NCBI GenBank assembly: GCA_033065855.1
Contig: JAVXUO010002949.1
Span: forward strand, 372,001-436,000
Length of the DNA stretch: 64,000 bases
Origin: Escallonia rubra
Taxonomy: Eukaryota > Streptophyta > Magnoliopsida > Escalloniales > Escalloniaceae
Direction of reading: 5' to 3'
In this document: positions 10,526 through 23,676 of the stretch, piece after piece
How positions within the stretch are numbered: position 1 is the stretch's first letter
How the letters are laid out: every line of letters starts with the position of its first letter
Notes under the pieces: model-generated
The model's input: the letters and a program-made list of their open reading frames with translations, nothing else
Databases searched by the model: none
Told to the model about the DNA's origin: nothing
Position numbers and translations under genes: made by a program

Positions 10526-12613
10526 TAAACCTAATATCGACTACCCACCACGTGCTCACTTCTAACCCCGAAATCACGCAAGTCACAGCGGGTCCCACAC
10601 ACGGCCAACCTAGTCCGAAAACTCGACACACTACTCGAGGCTCAACAATAACCCATAATGGATATTAATTCCCATAAATCATTTTTACGGTTTAAAAAAA
10701 CATATAAAATGAAAATATAAATTTTCTAAATTTTCAAGTATTGTTTAATTAAAAACAATTTCTTTAAATGCATAAAAGCCCAGAAATAGCCATAATCGTA
10801 TCTAGCTGAAAATAAAGTCCCACAATTTTTATAACAGCTTTAGAATACTTATGAAAATTATAGAAATTGACATCAGAATTTAAAAGATATCAAAACTATT
10901 TTAAAAAATTTTCATTTTGCTAAATCCAATGCGATACGAAAATGATAGCAAATCAACTCTAAAAATCACCAAATTAATAATGAGTCTTTATTATACTATA
11001 AAAACATTACTCTAATTGTTCCAGAACATTTTCATAAGTTTAAAGGCTCCAAAAAAATTTTAAATCTAAGTTTACAGAAAATACTAAAAATACATATGAT
11101 TTCAGAAAATTATAAAATTTTACTAGAAATTTCTAATATAGCCTAAGGTACTATACTTTAAATTTTTTATGCATTAACGATCAATGTATGCTACCACATG
11201 CATGCATCGTACCTAACGCTAACCCGATACCCTGTGACTGCATACCAAAACCCATTTCCCTTCTTCTTCTCTGTCACAACCCACATCAATCCCCCCACAC
11301 TCAGCTCATGGCACACACACACACATTACTTACACACACCATACTCAGATTAACACACACAAATGCACATAGCACACACTACACACACAAATGTACATAG
11401 CGCACACACACACCCCTAGTACAGCTACTGCCTCTTTTATTTGCCCAAAACCCACACACACACATATGCACATAACAGGTTTTATGAAAGTGATAAAAAT
11501 GAAGTTATTAGAAGAGTTAAGATTTTTAGCGTGTTACTTGTACTTGACTGACAATTGAGTAAATTCAAAATTATCTGAAAGATATTCTTATTCAAAATAT
11601 GATTCACACCCGTCTATATTTTTTTATATATATCATAAATTTATGCATACCATCTCTATGCTTGCAGCATCTCCAGATACAGATAGAATAAATTGTGAAG
11701 AACATGAACTGCATTCAAAGTACCAATTTATGCGCATGAGAGGGAAAAAAATATAAGTGTAAATTATATCTTCTAAGTACATGCATAGCTACTGCCTCTT
11801 CTACTCTTTACTCCATACCCAAACACACATGCACACAACACACTTACGGCACACAGCATACACACACACACACCCACACAGCACTCACACACACATTCAC
11901 TTATGCACAGGTAACACACATCAACTCACCCACATAATACCCACAAACCACAGTCACATATTCACATAGCCATGCACCCAGTGAGCAGCCTCACCTATAG
12001 ACCCGTATACACACAAGTACACAACTCACCCACACACTCCAAAACACACAACACCTCACAGCTCCCCCTTCCCTTACACTTCATCACACAGTCACTCCAA
12101 ATCTCTGAGGCAGTGGGCTTCTCTTCTCTCCTTCTCTTTTTCTTTTGTTCAACTCTCACATGCATGTATATATATATACACACGCAAACAGGTTACACAC
12201 ACACTTTAGGTACACGAATCCGCGGCAGCCGTCTCTCTCCTCCTCCACCCACAAGTAATTTGTTAAGCGGCAGCCCCTGCCCCTCTCTCTTCTCACGGCT
12301 GCCATGGTTATCTACCCATGAACCTATCCCGACGAATCCAAACCCACACACCAGCTGCCCACGGCAGTTCCTTCTTAACGCCTGCCACCATCATTTCTTT
12401 ATGGCATCCTCCGTGCACGGCAACTCCATCTCTCCGGTACAACTCGCAACTATTTCTCCCAACGCAAACTACCGTAACCCACAACAGCCAACAATACTCT
12501 AAACCCATAAAGTTTGCACACTTATATATATATGTCTATATAAACTTGTAAATCAAAGGGAATCTTACCGAAAAAGATACTTCGATTGCCGGCAAATCCT
12601 TCTTTCTCTTAGT

Positions 12614-12634
12614 ATCTCTCTCTCTCTCTCTCTC
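12614..12634. repeat. (CT)n microsatellite
   Basis: About ten CT units within the family 1 LTR at 8116-13285. Confidence 0.85.
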
Positions 12635-13285
12635 AACCGAGCTCCAGACAAAAAATGGAAGAGGGCTTGGGACGGCTGCTCTATCAAAGAGGGTATAAAT
12701 ATAAAACCCTAAAAGACAAACTACTAAAAACCCCCTTCAAGTTTCATTAGTCATTTTAAGGCTTACCAGAAATTTTTTATTATTTGTGAAATGGTTCAAA
12801 AATTAATATCTACGATAATTTAGGTGCTAAGAAAATTATTAACAAGTTGTTACGCTATCCCGTTGGACAAATAGTCGCTAAAAAAGCGCACCGATACTAA
12901 AAATAACATTTTAATTGTCGCCACATGTATATCGAATGCTAAGGTAGATAATTCGCCGCTAAAAATATACGTCAATGCTAACTATTTAAAAAAATATCGT
13001 CGCTAATTAAATTATTAATATAATTTCAATGCTAACGATAAAGTACTAAATTTTCGCTAAAGGCTTCTAAAAATATCATTAACTCTAATTGTCACTAAAT
13101 ATCTCAATCAATATCAGTTATAATGGCCATCATTAAATTATAACTTATAATTTTCAAAAAAAATTGTCGCTAAAGGTTACCGATAAGATTTTCGCTCACG
13201 AAAATCTACGCTAAAACTTGTATATGAAAGTCACACTTTAAAATAAAATTAAGCGTTCAGGTAATATAAAGGTTGGGGTGGTACA

Positions 13286-14689
13286 AACTCTATCATTTGT
13301 ACAACTTACTTAACGATTGTAAGCTTAACCCCAAGCTTAAGGCTTATTGAAATGCTAAGCGATAGTCACGTGTGACTTGTAGTCTACCAAGGCTATCAGG
13401 GATAATATAAGTCGATATAAGTCCTGACACATTACCAAAGACAACAGAAATATCGCCACCAGACTTTCACTGCGCACTCTACTATCTCAAAATAATGAGT
13501 CCAAATTGTTGCCGAATTTATCACTGAGAGACGTGTTATCTTAATATAGCTACGTACTGCATACCTACGATTCTGCATACCCTTCACCAAACGATGGAGA
13601 ACTGTAATCACTACGATTTCGCTGCACACTTTGATATCGCAAACCTGCGAGTCCAAACCGTTATCGAATTCGTCATGGGAGATGTGTTATTTTAACATAG
13701 TACAAATATGATCCTACATACATGTGTATTGCGCTTCGCTAGAGTGTAAGGTCACATGATTTCCGATTCACAGTCACATTATTTACCAAAGATCTATAGT
13801 CTTATCCTTCGATTATCTATTTCGGTTAAACAGTTAAAATCTTCTGGTTCCAAAAGCAAATAACATGCGGTCTATTATCGCAGGTTCAGCCAAATCTCAA
13901 CCTTATACCGAATTATCGAATAGCTTATCCAAACATAATCCACGTTCTCAGAATCTACTCACACTTATCGATTATCTGAGGCTTAGGAATCTACCTAATC
14001 TCATATAAGGGCAAATAAAACCATGCAGATCCTAATATTAGGTCAAAATACACGTGCATAATATATTGTTAGTTTCAACATCATTTGAGAATATAGTACA
14101 ACAAAATTCTAATAATCAGATTAGCTATAAGCAACAACTATGGCATGTTACCATATCGGAACCTATCAACACATATTGAACAAACACCAATCACAGAGAA
14201 ACAGTGATGGTTATGCAACAAAGCATCTGACGTTAATCACAACAAACAATGATCTCAATCAAACGTTCAGGGACCAAATGATAACAATAATCACAATCAG
14301 ACAATCAAAACGAGAAAATCTTTAACAAAATCATATCTATTGGTTCTCGAGATTTACGATACATTTTTATGACATTCCAAAAATGGTGAGTACATAAACA
14401 ATGGTATGTGTATGACGAAGCAAAGTCAACGGATCAGATACTATCCCGTCAAGTCCAAATAGATTCGACAAAAGCAGAATTCCAAAAAAATTAAGATGAC
14501 TCAATAAGAATGACATCTTCTCTAACATCTCAGAGCAAATTAGCATTCAATTAAGTTGCAATTGAGTTCAATATACAAAGGAATGAACTAAATGACAGAG
14601 TAGAATTTCAATTTCTTATCTTACTCTCAAACCAAACTTTCATATTTAACACTAGTCATTCCTCAACAGTATAGATTAGAAATTTCAGC
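13286..14689. other. Degenerate retrotransposon internal DNA, no gene seen
   Basis: Continues the sequence interrupted at 8115, so it probably belongs to the Gypsy-like element whose polypurine tract is at 7730. No long open frame and no recognisable RT, RNase H or integrase motif. Its right limit against the family 4 LTR is not visible to me. Confidence 0.4.
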
Positions 14690-17600
14690 CATGTAAATCA
14701 AGGTGGTTAGGGCTTGGTGTATGTAGTGTAAATGAGGGTTTTTGTGATGTGGTAAAAGGGCTGCGACAACCAGCTGGGTGGGTGCTGGTTATGCAGGTTG
14801 GTGGAGGTGTAGGGGGAAGGGGTGGTGATGCAAGGTGGGTCGCTGTGAGGTGGGGTGGCAGGAATGGGTGTTGTGGGGGTGGGTGGGCTGCCAAATGAAG
14901 CTAAAAATGAGAAAGAGGGGGGCTGTTGTGGGGCTGTGTGAGGGAGGTTTTGCCGTGGGTGATGGGTGTGTGTGTGTGTGAAAGAAATGTAGGAATGGGG
15001 GTGGCGAAGATTATGAAAAGAAGAGGTTATGTAAGGGTGTATATGTAAGTGTATGTACGTGCTTAAAGGTGCATTCTTATGTGTGTTGTGTGTGGAATTA
15101 AGGGTGAAATGAGAAATTATGTGGGTGTGGGTTCTCGGCAGTGAAGAGAGGAAGAAAGAGGTGTGTGTGTCAAGGTGAAAAAGTAGGTGTTTGAGTCATG
15201 TTGATGATGAGAAATAGCTGTAATTGTCTATAAATGGGGGCTAGGGTTTGGGCAGTCCATTATGCAAATTTTTATAAATAGCTAGGGTCAGAATTGGACA
15301 AAGTTTAAAAAAAAAGACCCCAGTTATTTTAATGAGATCTATAGTATGGAAAATTTTAAGATTTTTCTAAGGTTGGGAAAGGGGATTAATTGACGCGATT
15401 ATCGTGAAAATTCGCGGTGAATTTAAAAATAGAGAACTAATGCGATTTTATGTGAAAATTTTATGAGGACCCTAAGATGTTGAGATGTTCCATTTTCTAA
15501 AGTTTCGGGCTGTTCTGAAGTCGATAGCTATTTTTAGCCGAACTGGCTTCTAAGTGCTCAGTCTAGACACCGGTTTAGGATTTTCAGGCGAAAATTTATT
15601 AAAATACTTTTTAGCTCAAAAAGAACTTTGGGGTGCTTAAAATAGTGTTTCAGGGTATTTTGAGATTTTTCCAGTGTCGGGAATTCCGAGGTGGCATTTT
15701 GATAATTTACCACCGAAATGGGGTATTTTGATAATTTTTCCTATAAAACTTTTCGAAGGACTTTTTTGTCCAAAAATGGATGTAGTACATCTAAAAAGTG
15801 GTTTGGAAGCGGTTTTGGGGTGTTGGTGGTGTAGCGGCCATCAGGGGGTATTTTGATAATGTGTCATGTTGGCGCTAAATTGTTGGAAACACGCGTTATT
15901 AAGTATCTGGAGTGGTGGAAAATGAGGAATGGTGTCAATACGTCCAAAATGAGGGAGTTTGTTATCGCTAATGCGTTGATAAGGCTAGGTTAATGATCCG
16001 ATTATCGGTTCAGATTATCTAGCTATCGTAAGACATTATGAATGGGTAAAAGGGAAAGGGCAGAATAAAAAGTTCGTATATGTTTGAATGATGTTTAACG
16101 AGTAGGGTATTATTTGACTAGGTGATCTCGCTCGTTGCGGTTGGAGGTTACAAGTTGCGTCGGCTATAAGCCAATCAGGTAAGGACAATGTGGTTCTGAT
16201 ATGCTAATTCATTATTTTGATTAGCATGTCATGTTGATGACGTTTTTGTTATACTCTTGTTGTTATGATTTGACACCGGTAGTCATTGTGACCGGTATTC
16301 GTTTATTTGAATTATGTTGTTGAGGACAAAAGGTAGAATAATTTCTCTTAGTCCACCTCGTTGATGAGGTTTGGTAAGAATGATTTGCGTCCTAAGATGC
16401 TGTGATTCGATTCGATTAGCATACCTGACGTTGGTGATGATATTGCGCAGGGGTTGTTGTGCAGTTGTTGTGAGATGTCGTCAATTATTGATAGCTGATA
16501 TTTCTCTCGGTTGAAAACTTTGTTGAGGACTTGTGGTTAAAATTGCTCCCGAGTCTGCCCTGTCATTGATTAATGATGTTACGTAGAGATGGATGCGTTG
16601 TTGTGGTGTAATGTCGGCACTTATTGGTAATCGACATTTCTCTTATTTAAGAGCGTTGATGAGAGCTTGTGGAAAATTTCTTCCAAGTTCGTTATGTCGT
16701 TGTTTGGTGATGTTATGTAGAGATTGTGGTGTGGTGGTTATGAGATGTGGGTAACTATTGATGATTGATATTTCTCTTATTTAAGAGCGTTGTTGAGGAC
16801 TTGTGGTTAAGTTTCTCCCGAGTCCGCCTTGTTGATGATGCTTATGTTGAATCACTGTTGTTATGTTTGAAACACCGGTTGATCTTTTGACCCAGTATCT
16901 TTTGTTTGGATCGTGCTATTGGGGACATAAAGTGGAATAATTTTTCCTTAATCCGCCCCGTTGATGAAGCCTTGTTGTTTTAGCTCTAACGCGGTTAGGG
17001 ATAAACACTCTCTGTGAGTTTCCTTCTTGATGACAACGTCTTTTTTTATTATTTGAGACTGAGATGAACATCCCATATAATGGGACATCAAATAAGGAGA
17101 ATGGCCTGTGAAATATGATCACTGGCCAAAAAGGATGTATGGCGCTCGAGTCGAGTTTGTCAAGTCTGAGTCTGCATCGCATTTGATTTTACTTTGATGT
17201 TAATGATTTTAATGACTTGTATTTCATTGATGTTTACTTTGGCGATTCTTGTGTCAGTTTGCCAATCAGTCTTGTCCATGAAAAAGTGGCAATAATGTTG
17301 TTCTATTAGGTCTTAAAGCCGCTCAGTCTGAGGAAAGAAATTTTTTGTTTGACAAATTATGTTGATGCTGAAATTTATTGCAAACTCTTGATTCATTGTT
17401 ATCGTTGAGATGATTGTTATTCTTCCAAGACCTTCGAATCCCTTGTACACGATACTCCTCGTGTTGTCTATACTGGGCGATTTACGCTCATTCCTTATGT
17501 TGTGTTATGCAGGTTATAAGATTGACCAAGGAGAACCCTAGGAAGGAAAAGGAAGCAAAAACTAGAAAAGTTGAGCGAGGTGGAAAGTTGAGCGAGGTGA

Positions 17601-17891
17601 GACAAGTTAGAAAATATAAGGTAAAGGTTAAGCTACGGGGTATGTCGAGAGGAGCTACACGACTACAGTCGTGTATTATGTTGTAGTGTTTACGCTACTT
17701 AAGGACTTGAAAGTCTTCCGCTGTAGTATGATGTATGTTTGTAAGAAATTTTTTGTAAGGACGCATTTTGGAGCATTTATTAATGATTAATGATGTATGA
17801 AGGCATAGTTGATCTGTATTCTGGACAGGGTTTGATTGTGATTATGATTGATAACTTAGACCGGTGATGTCACCAGGGTCAGGGTGTCGCA
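14690..17891 (+). repeat. LTR of family 4 (left end not fixed)
   Basis: Ends GGGTCAGGGTGTCGCA at 17891. The last 1.5 kb and more is closely matched, inverted, by 62602-64000. A GT-rich stretch lies at 14690-15200. A donor match AG/GTAAGG has GT at 16179. The block ACTGGGCGATTTACGCTCA starts at about 17473. An acceptor match TATGCAG/GT has AG at 17512-17513, giving a candidate intron of 1335 bp. A short hairpin (TACACGACTACAGTCGTGTA, about 17655-17674) is kept in the other copy. No start or target duplication was found. Confidence 0.6.
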
Positions 17892-18294
17892 CTTTATGGG
17901 TAACTGCACAAAATGAGGCAAAGTTTCGTATTTTTTTGTTTCTAGGTTCTCAACCCCGGAAATGAGGCAAATGAGTGTGTTGATGCCATCAGGAAGAATT
18001 TCATTTGTGAAGGCAGACATAATGATTCATGAATGGCTTTGTCCACCATATTCCAAAATTGCTAATAGAATATTGATTGGATGCACTGTGGTCCTGCAGC
18101 CTTATCATTTTAAAGCTTCAAGCATTATGGTAGTCATATATGGTACGATAGAGGAGGAAAAGATATTAGAAAATCTATTGGTGGATGACTATAACGCCCC
18201 AAAAATCAGCTAGATCATTACTTAAGCTCTAAGTATTACAGGACCCAACCTTGTCACGTACGCCCTCAAAATAGAAGATGTGACTACTATCAAA
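17892..18294 (+). pseudogene. Unrecognised short open frame (17962-18213)
   Basis: A run of 83 codons starting MRQMSVLMPSGRISFVKAD and continuing through WLCPPYSKIANRILIGC and FKASSIMVVIYGTIEEE has an ordinary amino-acid mix, unlike the many low-complexity frames nearby. A pyrimidine-rich segment ending TTTCTAG precedes it, as a splice acceptor would. I do not recognise the family. It lies between a family 4 LTR end and a family 2 LTR start, so it may be one exon of an old gene or part of a retrotransposon. It is not long enough to claim function. Confidence 0.3.
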
Positions 18295-19000
18295 TGTAAT
18301 ACCCCGCATTATTCGAGGCCTTAGGAGAAAAAAAATCTAAAATGATAATAATTATTGGGTGTCCGAAAATAATAGTAGAGCGATGATATGGCGTACTATT
18401 CAAGAATTATTGGACTATGAAATATTAAAAGGGTTTTGGGGTTAAATATAATTTTTTTAAAGTTATGGGGGCCTTTTTGTAAATATGTAAAATGTAGGGC
18501 TTACTTTGTAATTTGAAAAAGTAAGTTAAACTAGGTTAGAGAGGTGTAAGAATTTTATGAACCATTAACTTAAATAGTGACACCTCCTACTTATTGTAAT
18601 GACTAAGTTAAATTAATTATTAAATAATGGTGAATGGGGATAAGGAGAATTTCAGGTAAAAGGAAGAAAACAAACAAGAAGAAAACAAACAAGAAGCAGA
18701 AGAAGGAACAATGAAGAGAAAGAAGAAACAGAGCAACCGTGGGGAAGAGAAAAACTGGGAGAAGGAAAAGAGAATCAAGGCCAATTTCTAGAGGTAACAT
18801 TTCAAATTGCTAGTACGTGTGTTGTTCCGGTGTGTGTTTTAGCTACTGTGGAGTGTGTGCGTGAGCCATGAACATGGCTGTGTAGGGGTGTGTTTTCTGG
18901 GAATTTAATGCCTCGGGTGGAAGTTTATGGTCGTGGTTCTGTGTAATTTCGGTTTGTAAGTTAGTATTTAATAGATTTGCGGACTTGTCGGGGGTAAGGG

Positions 19001-21485
19001 TGTAACATCCCGGAATTTTTCGGAACGTTAGACACTCGCTTGATCATTCACTTTAAGACAATGATAACCTCACAACCAAATGGCCAGTCATCATCAGAGC
19101 AGCTAATCCTTTAATCAAATCATATTCTCAGTAGACTGTCATAAATGATACATCAAACTAAGTCTAAAAATTCTTAAATAATAATCATTACCCGCACAGG
19201 GATTCTAATGGACAATACATTAACTTAAATTCACTAGCTCGCTTGCCTCTAGTCCAGTTTCAAGTAATCTAACGCTGGTTACTACCTGCAAAAAGGAAGC
19301 CAAAGAAGAGTGGGCTTTCGAGAGCCCAATAAGGTCGATCAAAGATTAAAACAACAAAACGATTCGGACGAGTTTTCATTTAGAATCAAACAAAACTTTT
19401 TAAGAGTACTTTCAATAAAACGCAGCATTTCAATATAGACGAACAATACGAACGATTTTTACATTCAAGTCCAATAACATCTTTTCAAAGGATTTTGTTT
19501 TTGATGAAATCACTACAATTCAATATAAACATTGGGACGAGTATCATCTCAATCCCTTAAATCAGTAGTTATTCAAAAACGCTTCAGGTATAGTAAAAAG
19601 AAGTAGGAAATATTGAACATGAGCAGTACACTATAGCAAAGTCACCCCGGCAGTGCTCGATACGCTTTATATATGCATATGTACACTGACTAGTTCATCT
19701 AGGTACTAGTTTAACCCAACCAACAAACCATCCTTATAACTCTCAGGTTTACTAATTCATGTCAATATTCAAGGAATTTAAACACAATTCAAAATATTTT
19801 ACAATGATTGAATTAAATAAACATATGAGAATAACGAATTTCAAACGATCGCTATTAGGCTGAAATTAGGATTTCATGGACAATTTCAAAACATCTTTGA
19901 TATCTAACATAAAATTGAATCAATGTAATTCATAAAGCTATCATAATTAAACATTTGAAATCAGAACGACGAAATAGGGTTCGGATAGAATTCCTTACCT
20001 CGATCTAAGTTAAACAATGCTACCAAACCTCGATCAATAATCTCTGAATAAACCTAGATTGACAGTTCATTTGTTAGAACACAATCTATACTACTATTCT
20101 ATAAACCTAATATTCAGTACCCAAGCGATGCTCACTTCTAACTCCGAAATCGCTCAACTCAAAACAGGTCCCGCACCACGGCCAACCTACCTGAAAATCT
20201 CGTACACTTAATGCGTAACAATACCCCAAGTTCACTATAAATTACAATTAAACACTTATATAGCTTAAAACATTAATAAAAGTCAAAATATGAATTTTCT
20301 GAATTTTTTAATATTTTTGGATTTAAAATAATTTCTTTAAATGCCATAAAAACCCATAAATATGGATAATTATTTCTAGCTGAAAATAAAGTCCCGTAAT
20401 TTTTGTAACAGATTTAGAATAAGTATAAAAATTATGGAAATTGAAATCAGAAATTAAAAAACATGAAAACCTTTTTTTTAATTATTCGTTTTGCTAAAAC
20501 CATTGCGATACGGAAACTATAGCAAATAAAATCTAAAAATTACCAAACTTGATCTGGGACTTCTTTATACACTCAAAACATTAATCTAATTTTTCCAAAA
20601 TATTTTCATGAGTCTATAGGTTCAAAAGAATTTTACAAATCTAAATTTGCCAAACATATTAAAAATACACATGATTTCAGAAAATTATAAAATTTAACCA
20701 GAATTTCTAATATGGTCTAAGGTACAATAATTTAAATTTTCACATGCTAATGTTCACTATAAAATATCCAATGGGCGTAACGAACCTTACGCTCCCTGTG
20801 GTACCCCTATGCTTGCACAGGGTACTACCTAAATCTGCTGTGACCCACTTCATCTTCTTCTTTTAATTTTCTGCAAACAAAAACTCAGAACTGAACCTCA
20901 CAAAGTTCACTCATGGCAGGCACTTCTTTTTCATTTTTTTTTTCTCACACACTCATGTCACATACATACACACATGCACTCCCATATCTACCCCCATCCT
21001 TACACTTCACAAGTACACAATCAGACACCTCATGCACATATCACACCTACACACACAGCACCTCTAATCCAAGCCAATCTGATGCCAACAAGCTCTCTTG
21101 AGTCTTGCCACATTTTTACTCACATGCAGCCAACACGAATCATGCCATTGGAACCCAAAGCCACTTACATCAATATATTAATAACTGAAATTGGTCCGCA
21201 AGTTCATCCACAAAATCTTCTCTTCTCTTGACCTTTATACACAGCCTCACTTATAATATACACTGTATAACCATATGCTCACGGTAGCCACAGCACACAC
21301 CCACATATAATACATTACACACCCACATATAATACACCTACTCTCCAAAGCATCATCTTCACCCACTCGGTTTTTGTACACACACGCACACTGTCCTTCG
21401 CGCACACACTCACATAGAGAATTTCACACACACTGAAATCACACGCGCACTCACTTGTTTTGCACGCATATATCGGGGTGTCACA
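19001..21485 (-). mobile_element. Solo LTR, family 1, with AAGGG target-site duplication
   Basis: Starts TGTAACATCCCGG and ends GGGGTGTCACA. AAGGG is present at 18996-19000 and 21486-21490. On the minus strand: donor match GTAAGG (19998 back to 19993), acceptor match TGCAG/GT (19287/19286), giving a candidate intron of 713 bp. The block TTGGGCTCTCGAAAGCCCA lies at about 19308-19336, and a one-mismatch version of the 16-bp palindrome at 19668-19683. The CA-rich tract is at 20930-21480. At 2.5 kb it is shorter than its relatives and lacks the GCGAC-repeat end. Confidence 0.92.
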
Positions 21486-23401
21486 AAGGGAGAGGAACCG
21501 TATAGCTAGGTAGTGGGTGTAAAAAATGTTACAGTGTGTGTGTTGGGCATATATGAATATCGGGTATGAAATCCATGTGTGAATATGGTGTTGGTTGTGA
21601 TTATATGATGATATTGTTAGTTTAGGAGAAGGGGGGGGGGGGATGATGGAGAAGGTTTCAATGGGCTGCCGAACGAGTACAGTGTGTGTTCCAGGTGAGT
21701 GACTGTATGCATTATGTGTGTATAAGTGTGTGTAATTTGATGTTAAAAGGTTTGTTAGTGTCTGTTAATAGGTGTAGTTAGGTGTAGTAAATGTGTTTAG
21801 GTGTGGTAGTGTATGCGTGTGTGAGAGTTGTGCACTTAAAAGTGTGTGTTCAAGCAGTTCAGTGAGGTTGAAGATGAAGAAGTTGTATTTAAGGTGAAAT
21901 GGTGTGTTTAATCGTGAATAGTGACTGTAATTGTCTCTAAAAGGGGGGTAGGTTATGCGGTTTTGTGAAATTGTTTATACATAGTTTAGATCAAAATTTG
22001 ACAAAACTTAAAACAGTAACCCCCATTATTTTTATGAGACGTATGCTCTGGAATGTTTGGGAAATTTTTAGTGTCCGCAAAGGATGCTAAATTAGGGTAT
22101 CAATTACAAGTTAATCTTGATTTATTTAGCATACTACCGAATTATTTTCATCTGAAAATTTTATGAAAACTTTATTTTACTGAGATGTTCTATTATCTAA
22201 AATTCCGTGCCATTCCAAGGCCGATTGGTATATTTAGCAAAATCGGCTTCTGAGTGCTATGTCCGGACACCAGTTTGGGATTTTTGGACGAAAATTTTAT
22301 AAAATACTTTTAACCCCAAAAATGACTTCAAGATACTTAAAATAGTGTTTTAATATTTTTTTTAAGATTTTTTCGAAGCCAGAACCCCCAGGGGTAATTT
22401 GGTAATTTGCCACCCAGAGGGCGGTATTTTGGTAATTTTACCCACAAACTATATTTTTGCATACATTCACATAAGATAGGGTATTTTAGTGGATTTATCT
22501 ACGGGAAGGCTGTTTAGTGATTTAAGACCGAGATGGGTGTTTTTGGTAATTTTATACATAAGGGGCATTTTGGTAATTTTGCATATCCGGTAAGGGGGTC
22601 GTTCTAGGAATGTGCGTGAGTCAATAGTGAGTTTATATTATGGTAATGTAAACTGTATTCTAATCATTGGATTGTTCCGTTTAGGTCAAAGTGAAAGATT
22701 GTTCGTTAGGATATCTTAGTTGTAGACTCAGGTAAGGGTTTCTATCTGAGCCTTAAGTCATCAACTTGTTTTTATAATTATTCTCTCATTTGCTTATGGC
22801 CATTATTGAACTCTAAAGTATGCGTTGATATCGATATGTTATTGTAAGTTGAACCCTGATATTGAACCTGATTCAATTGTTTGGACTCTTATCGATGCTC
22901 ACCTTTTATTGCATGTTGAGCATTGAGTTGTTTATTGGTTCCATGATATTTGTTTTTTATACATTTACATGGGGGTCTATTTTGAGGCGGGCGTTATAAG
23001 GCTGGTTTGAATCCTGCGTGGAACACAGGCTAGTACCTGAATGGATAGCATTCGTACATCATTCATGTGTACACTATATTGAGCATTGCATGTATGGCAT
23101 TGCATCTGCCCACGGTCAATATCTTTGAATTTATTTATATTGCATCTTACAGTGATTGTTTCGAAAATGATTGAAAATGATTGTTTCAAACGGTTTGCAC
23201 TTGTTTGAAATCCCTCCCCAGATTGCCTTGGAACTCGTTTTAAAATCTTTTGGAAAACATCATTGTATTATGGGATGATAGCTTTGAAAATGATCTTTTA
23301 ATGATCATTTTGGAACCTGTCGTGATTGTTAATGTTTATTTGGTATCTATTTATGATGAATTTTGATCATTTTGGAAATCATCGAACTGTTTAGATCGTT
23401 G

Positions 23402-23418
23402 ATTTTTTTTTTTTTTTT
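23402..23418. repeat. Poly-T run
   Basis: A run of about 17 T in the family 2 LTR at 18295-23676. Confidence 0.85.
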
Positions 23419-23676
23419 GAAAATCATCGTCTGTTGGATTCTTTTGAATCGTTTTGTAATTCCTTCGGTTGTCCTTGTACGACCTTACTGAATAAGTTTT
23501 AATTTTTTAAGTTAAGCAGTTGTGTAATCTTATATTTTGAGGAATTCAAGTTGATGTCGAATTAGATGCTTCTAAGTATATGTTTGTAAACATGATTTAA
23601 AATATTTGATGTGGTGTTTTAGGTTAACGTTTCAGGAGTTTGGGGTGATAGAGCTCTGGATTTTTGGGATGTTACA

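Larger units (their letters stand above)
8116..13285 (-). mobile_element. Solo LTR, family 1, with a nested inverted-repeat element
   Basis: Inverted relative to 3799-7474. It begins TGTAACATTCCG and ends GGGGTGGTACA, flanked by GACTC (8111-8115) and AACTC (13286-13290), a 4-of-5 duplication. On the minus strand it carries a donor match GTAAGG (9149 back to 9144), the 16-bp palindrome (8681-8696), the TTACTGGGC-like block (8409-8432) and an acceptor match (CCGCAG, 8382/8381). The predicted intron is 8381-9149. A CA-rich tract (11290-12200) is the complement of the family's GT-rich tract, and GCGAC-type repeats lie at 12830-13250. The copy is enlarged by the insertion at 9281-10525. Confidence 0.85.
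18295..23676 (+). mobile_element. LTR, family 2, interrupted by a family 1 LTR
   Basis: Starts TGTAATACCCCG at 18295 and ends GGGATGTTACA at 23676. CAAA is present just before the start and just after the end, suggesting a 4-5 bp target duplication. The solo LTR 19001-21485 is inserted in it. The rest resembles 24917-31734: a GT-rich tract after 21500, the phrase GGTAATTTTGCATA-like repeats around 22400-22600, a donor match CAG/GTAAGG with GT at 22732, and a CTTACTG remnant at 23483-23490. The acceptor side is partly deleted. Confidence 0.78.
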
